From NCBI RefSeq assembly GCF_018881605.1, contig NZ_JACVPZ010000001.1, positions 1,364,001 to 1,428,000 on the forward strand: DNA of 64,000 bases, read 5' to 3'. The number at the start of each line of letters is the position of its first letter. Position 1 is the first letter of the stretch. A program made the translations under genes and the position numbers. The stretch comes from Polynucleobacter sp. UB-Tiil-W10. GTDB taxonomy: Bacteria; Pseudomonadota; Gammaproteobacteria; Burkholderiales; Burkholderiaceae. Under the pieces are notes generated by a model. It saw nothing but the letters and a program-made list of their open reading frames with translations, had not been told where the DNA came from and ran no database searches. Positions 63,132 to 64,000 of the stretch are shown one piece after another.

Positions 63132-63453
63132 AGCGCAAGAAGTTATTGCTTTAGTATTTGCGCTCTTAACGATGTGTCCGCTACACCTACGCCTGCAACG
63201 TACAACCAGTACTTGCGTAAAATACGTAAGCGTATAGAGCCTTCATTAATCAACAACTCTGCACCACCGAGTTACTTATGTAAAAGTTGCAAAAATATCA
63301 TTAATAAATATAACTCATTGTTTTATAAGTATTTTTTAATAAAGTCACTATTGGATGTCAGTGGATAGTCGAAGATTTCCCAATTGGTTATTACCGCATA
63401 AATAAAGTTTCGCCTTTAATATACTGGTAGCCCAACAGACAAGGATATTGTTA
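63132..63453. other. AT-rich intergenic region before yqhA-like gene
   Basis: No convincing gene is present. An inverted repeat GAGCGCAA (63131-63138)/TTGCGCTC (63158-63165) follows the channel gene stop; it has a 19-base loop and no T tract, so it is a weak terminator candidate. A possible -10 TATACT lies at 63420-63425, about 30 bases before the next start, without a good -35. A 64-codon reading frame at 63174-63368 starts with GTG, lacks a ribosome binding site and has no protein-like composition. Confidence 0.5.
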
Positions 63454-63996
63454 ATGAATCAAGATGCAACAAAAGGTCAGCCCGATAACTCTGGCTTTAT
63501 TGAAAAAAGCTTAGAGCAGTTGATATTCAATAGCCGCTGGATTTTGACTATCTTTTACGTCTTTCTAGTGTTTGCACTCGTGATTTTGGCTATCAAGTTT
63601 CTACAAGAATTTGCGCATTTTAGTTTGAGTTTTTGGGATGCATCAGAAGCTGAATTTTTAACTAGTGTATTAGCGCTTGTTGATAAAACACTTTTAGCAA
63701 ACTTATTAATCCTGGTTATCTTTTCAGGTTATGAAAATTTTGTTTCTGTTATTGGCGCCGCTAAAGACAGCGATGATAGGCCGCGTTGGATGGGGGAGGT
63801 TGATTTTGCTGGCCTTAAACTCAAACTGATCGGCTCAATTGTCGCCCTCTCTGGCATTAATCTTCTTGCTGCATTCTTGGAAATTTCTACTACTAATAAA
63901 GATGACTTGGGTTGGATGATTGGCATCCATCTTGTTTTTGTTGTTACTGGTGTGTTATTTGCGTTATCTGAGCGCGTGATGATTCATCACAAATAG
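63454..63996 (+). CDS. UPF0114/YqhA-family membrane protein
   Basis: A 180-residue inner-membrane protein has four hydrophobic helices (about 27-50, 70-95, 117-136, 148-168). It has the UPF0114 features: EKSLEQLIFNSRWIL, LANLLILVIFSGYENFVS, KLKLIGSIVALSGINLL and the ending ALSERVM. Function unknown. The ATG at 63454 follows an AAGGAT ribosome binding site; a TTG at 63448 is less likely. The reading frame is complete and ends 4 bases before the window edge. Confidence 0.9.
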   Translation: MNQDATKGQPDNSGFIEKSLEQLIFNSRWILTIFYVFLVFALVILAIKFLQEFAHFSLSFWDASEAEFLTSVLALVDKTLLANLLILVIFSGYENFVSVIGAAKDSDDRPRWMGEVDFAGLKLKLIGSIVALSGINLLAAFLEISTTNKDDLGWMIGIHLVFVVTGVLFALSERVMIHHK

Positions 63997-64000
63997 AGTG

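Noticed and set aside
63174-63368. 64-codon reading frame before the yqhA-like gene
   Set aside because: It begins with GTG without a ribosome binding site, has no recognisable domain, and lies in AT-rich intergenic DNA where short frames arise by chance.

Overview
The window reads as a chromosomal segment of a betaproteobacterium, most likely a Polynucleobacter-like member of the Burkholderiaceae. This rests on gene order (map/glnD divergent from rpsB-tsf-pyrH-frr-uppS-cdsA-dxr-rseP-bamA-skp-lpxD-fabZ-lpxA-lpxB-rnhB; smc-zipA-ligA; dapD-dapE-prmB; rpfE-recJ-prfB-lysS), moderate base composition, very tight packing and frequent GTG/TTG starts. No insertion sequence, prophage, CRISPR array or rRNA operon was seen, and only one tRNA gene. 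Taxonomy is an inference from layout and protein character, not from a search.

Layout. 1-5.6 kb: the tail of a cysteine synthase, then leftward rpfE-recJ-prfB-lysS, with prfB carrying the classical RF2 frameshift. 5.6-11.4 kb: rightward lolC-lolD-tatD-comEC and a glycine-zipper lipoprotein. 11.4-16 kb: a small membrane protein, initiator tRNA-fMet, kup, a small secreted protein and radA. 16-19 kb: leftward dapD-dapE-prmB. 19-26.2 kb: smc-zipA-ligA-doxX. 26.2-29.7 kb: leftward map-glnD. 29.7-44.9 kb: a long rightward run from translation factors through isoprenoid, phospholipid, outer-membrane assembly and lipid A genes to rnhB and a SpoU methyltransferase. 44.9-48.3 kb: divergent ppsR/ppsA. 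48.4-53.1 kb: leftward smpB, then the four-gene Anbu (proteasome-like) cluster: ATP-grasp, alpha-E, transglutaminase-like and Anbu. 53.1-57 kb: ratA-rnfH-guaB-guaA.

57-63.1 kb is the unusual part. A PAS-SpoIIE phosphatase diverges from a STAS protein and an RsbW-like kinase, which together look like a complete partner-switching module. Next comes an ArsC/low-molecular-weight-phosphatase-like protein that keeps its P-loop cysteine but lacks the redox cysteines. Last is a 981-residue protein joining a type-I periplasmic-binding domain, a beta-rich domain resembling pentameric ligand-gated channel ectodomains, and an MscS channel. Two TGTCAT direct repeats with an 11-bp period, one upstream of the STAS gene and one upstream of the phosphatase gene, look like PhoB boxes. 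They suggest a phosphate-linked signalling and channel island. This is the best candidate for an undescribed system here. The window ends with a yqhA-like gene.

Most of the window is housekeeping. The lipid A, BAM, Lol and Skp genes build the outer membrane; uppS, cdsA, dxr and dapD/E supply lipid and peptidoglycan precursors; recJ, radA, ligA, smc, rnhB and comEC handle DNA; and lysS, prfB, rpsB, tsf, frr, map, prmB, smpB and tRNA-fMet serve translation.
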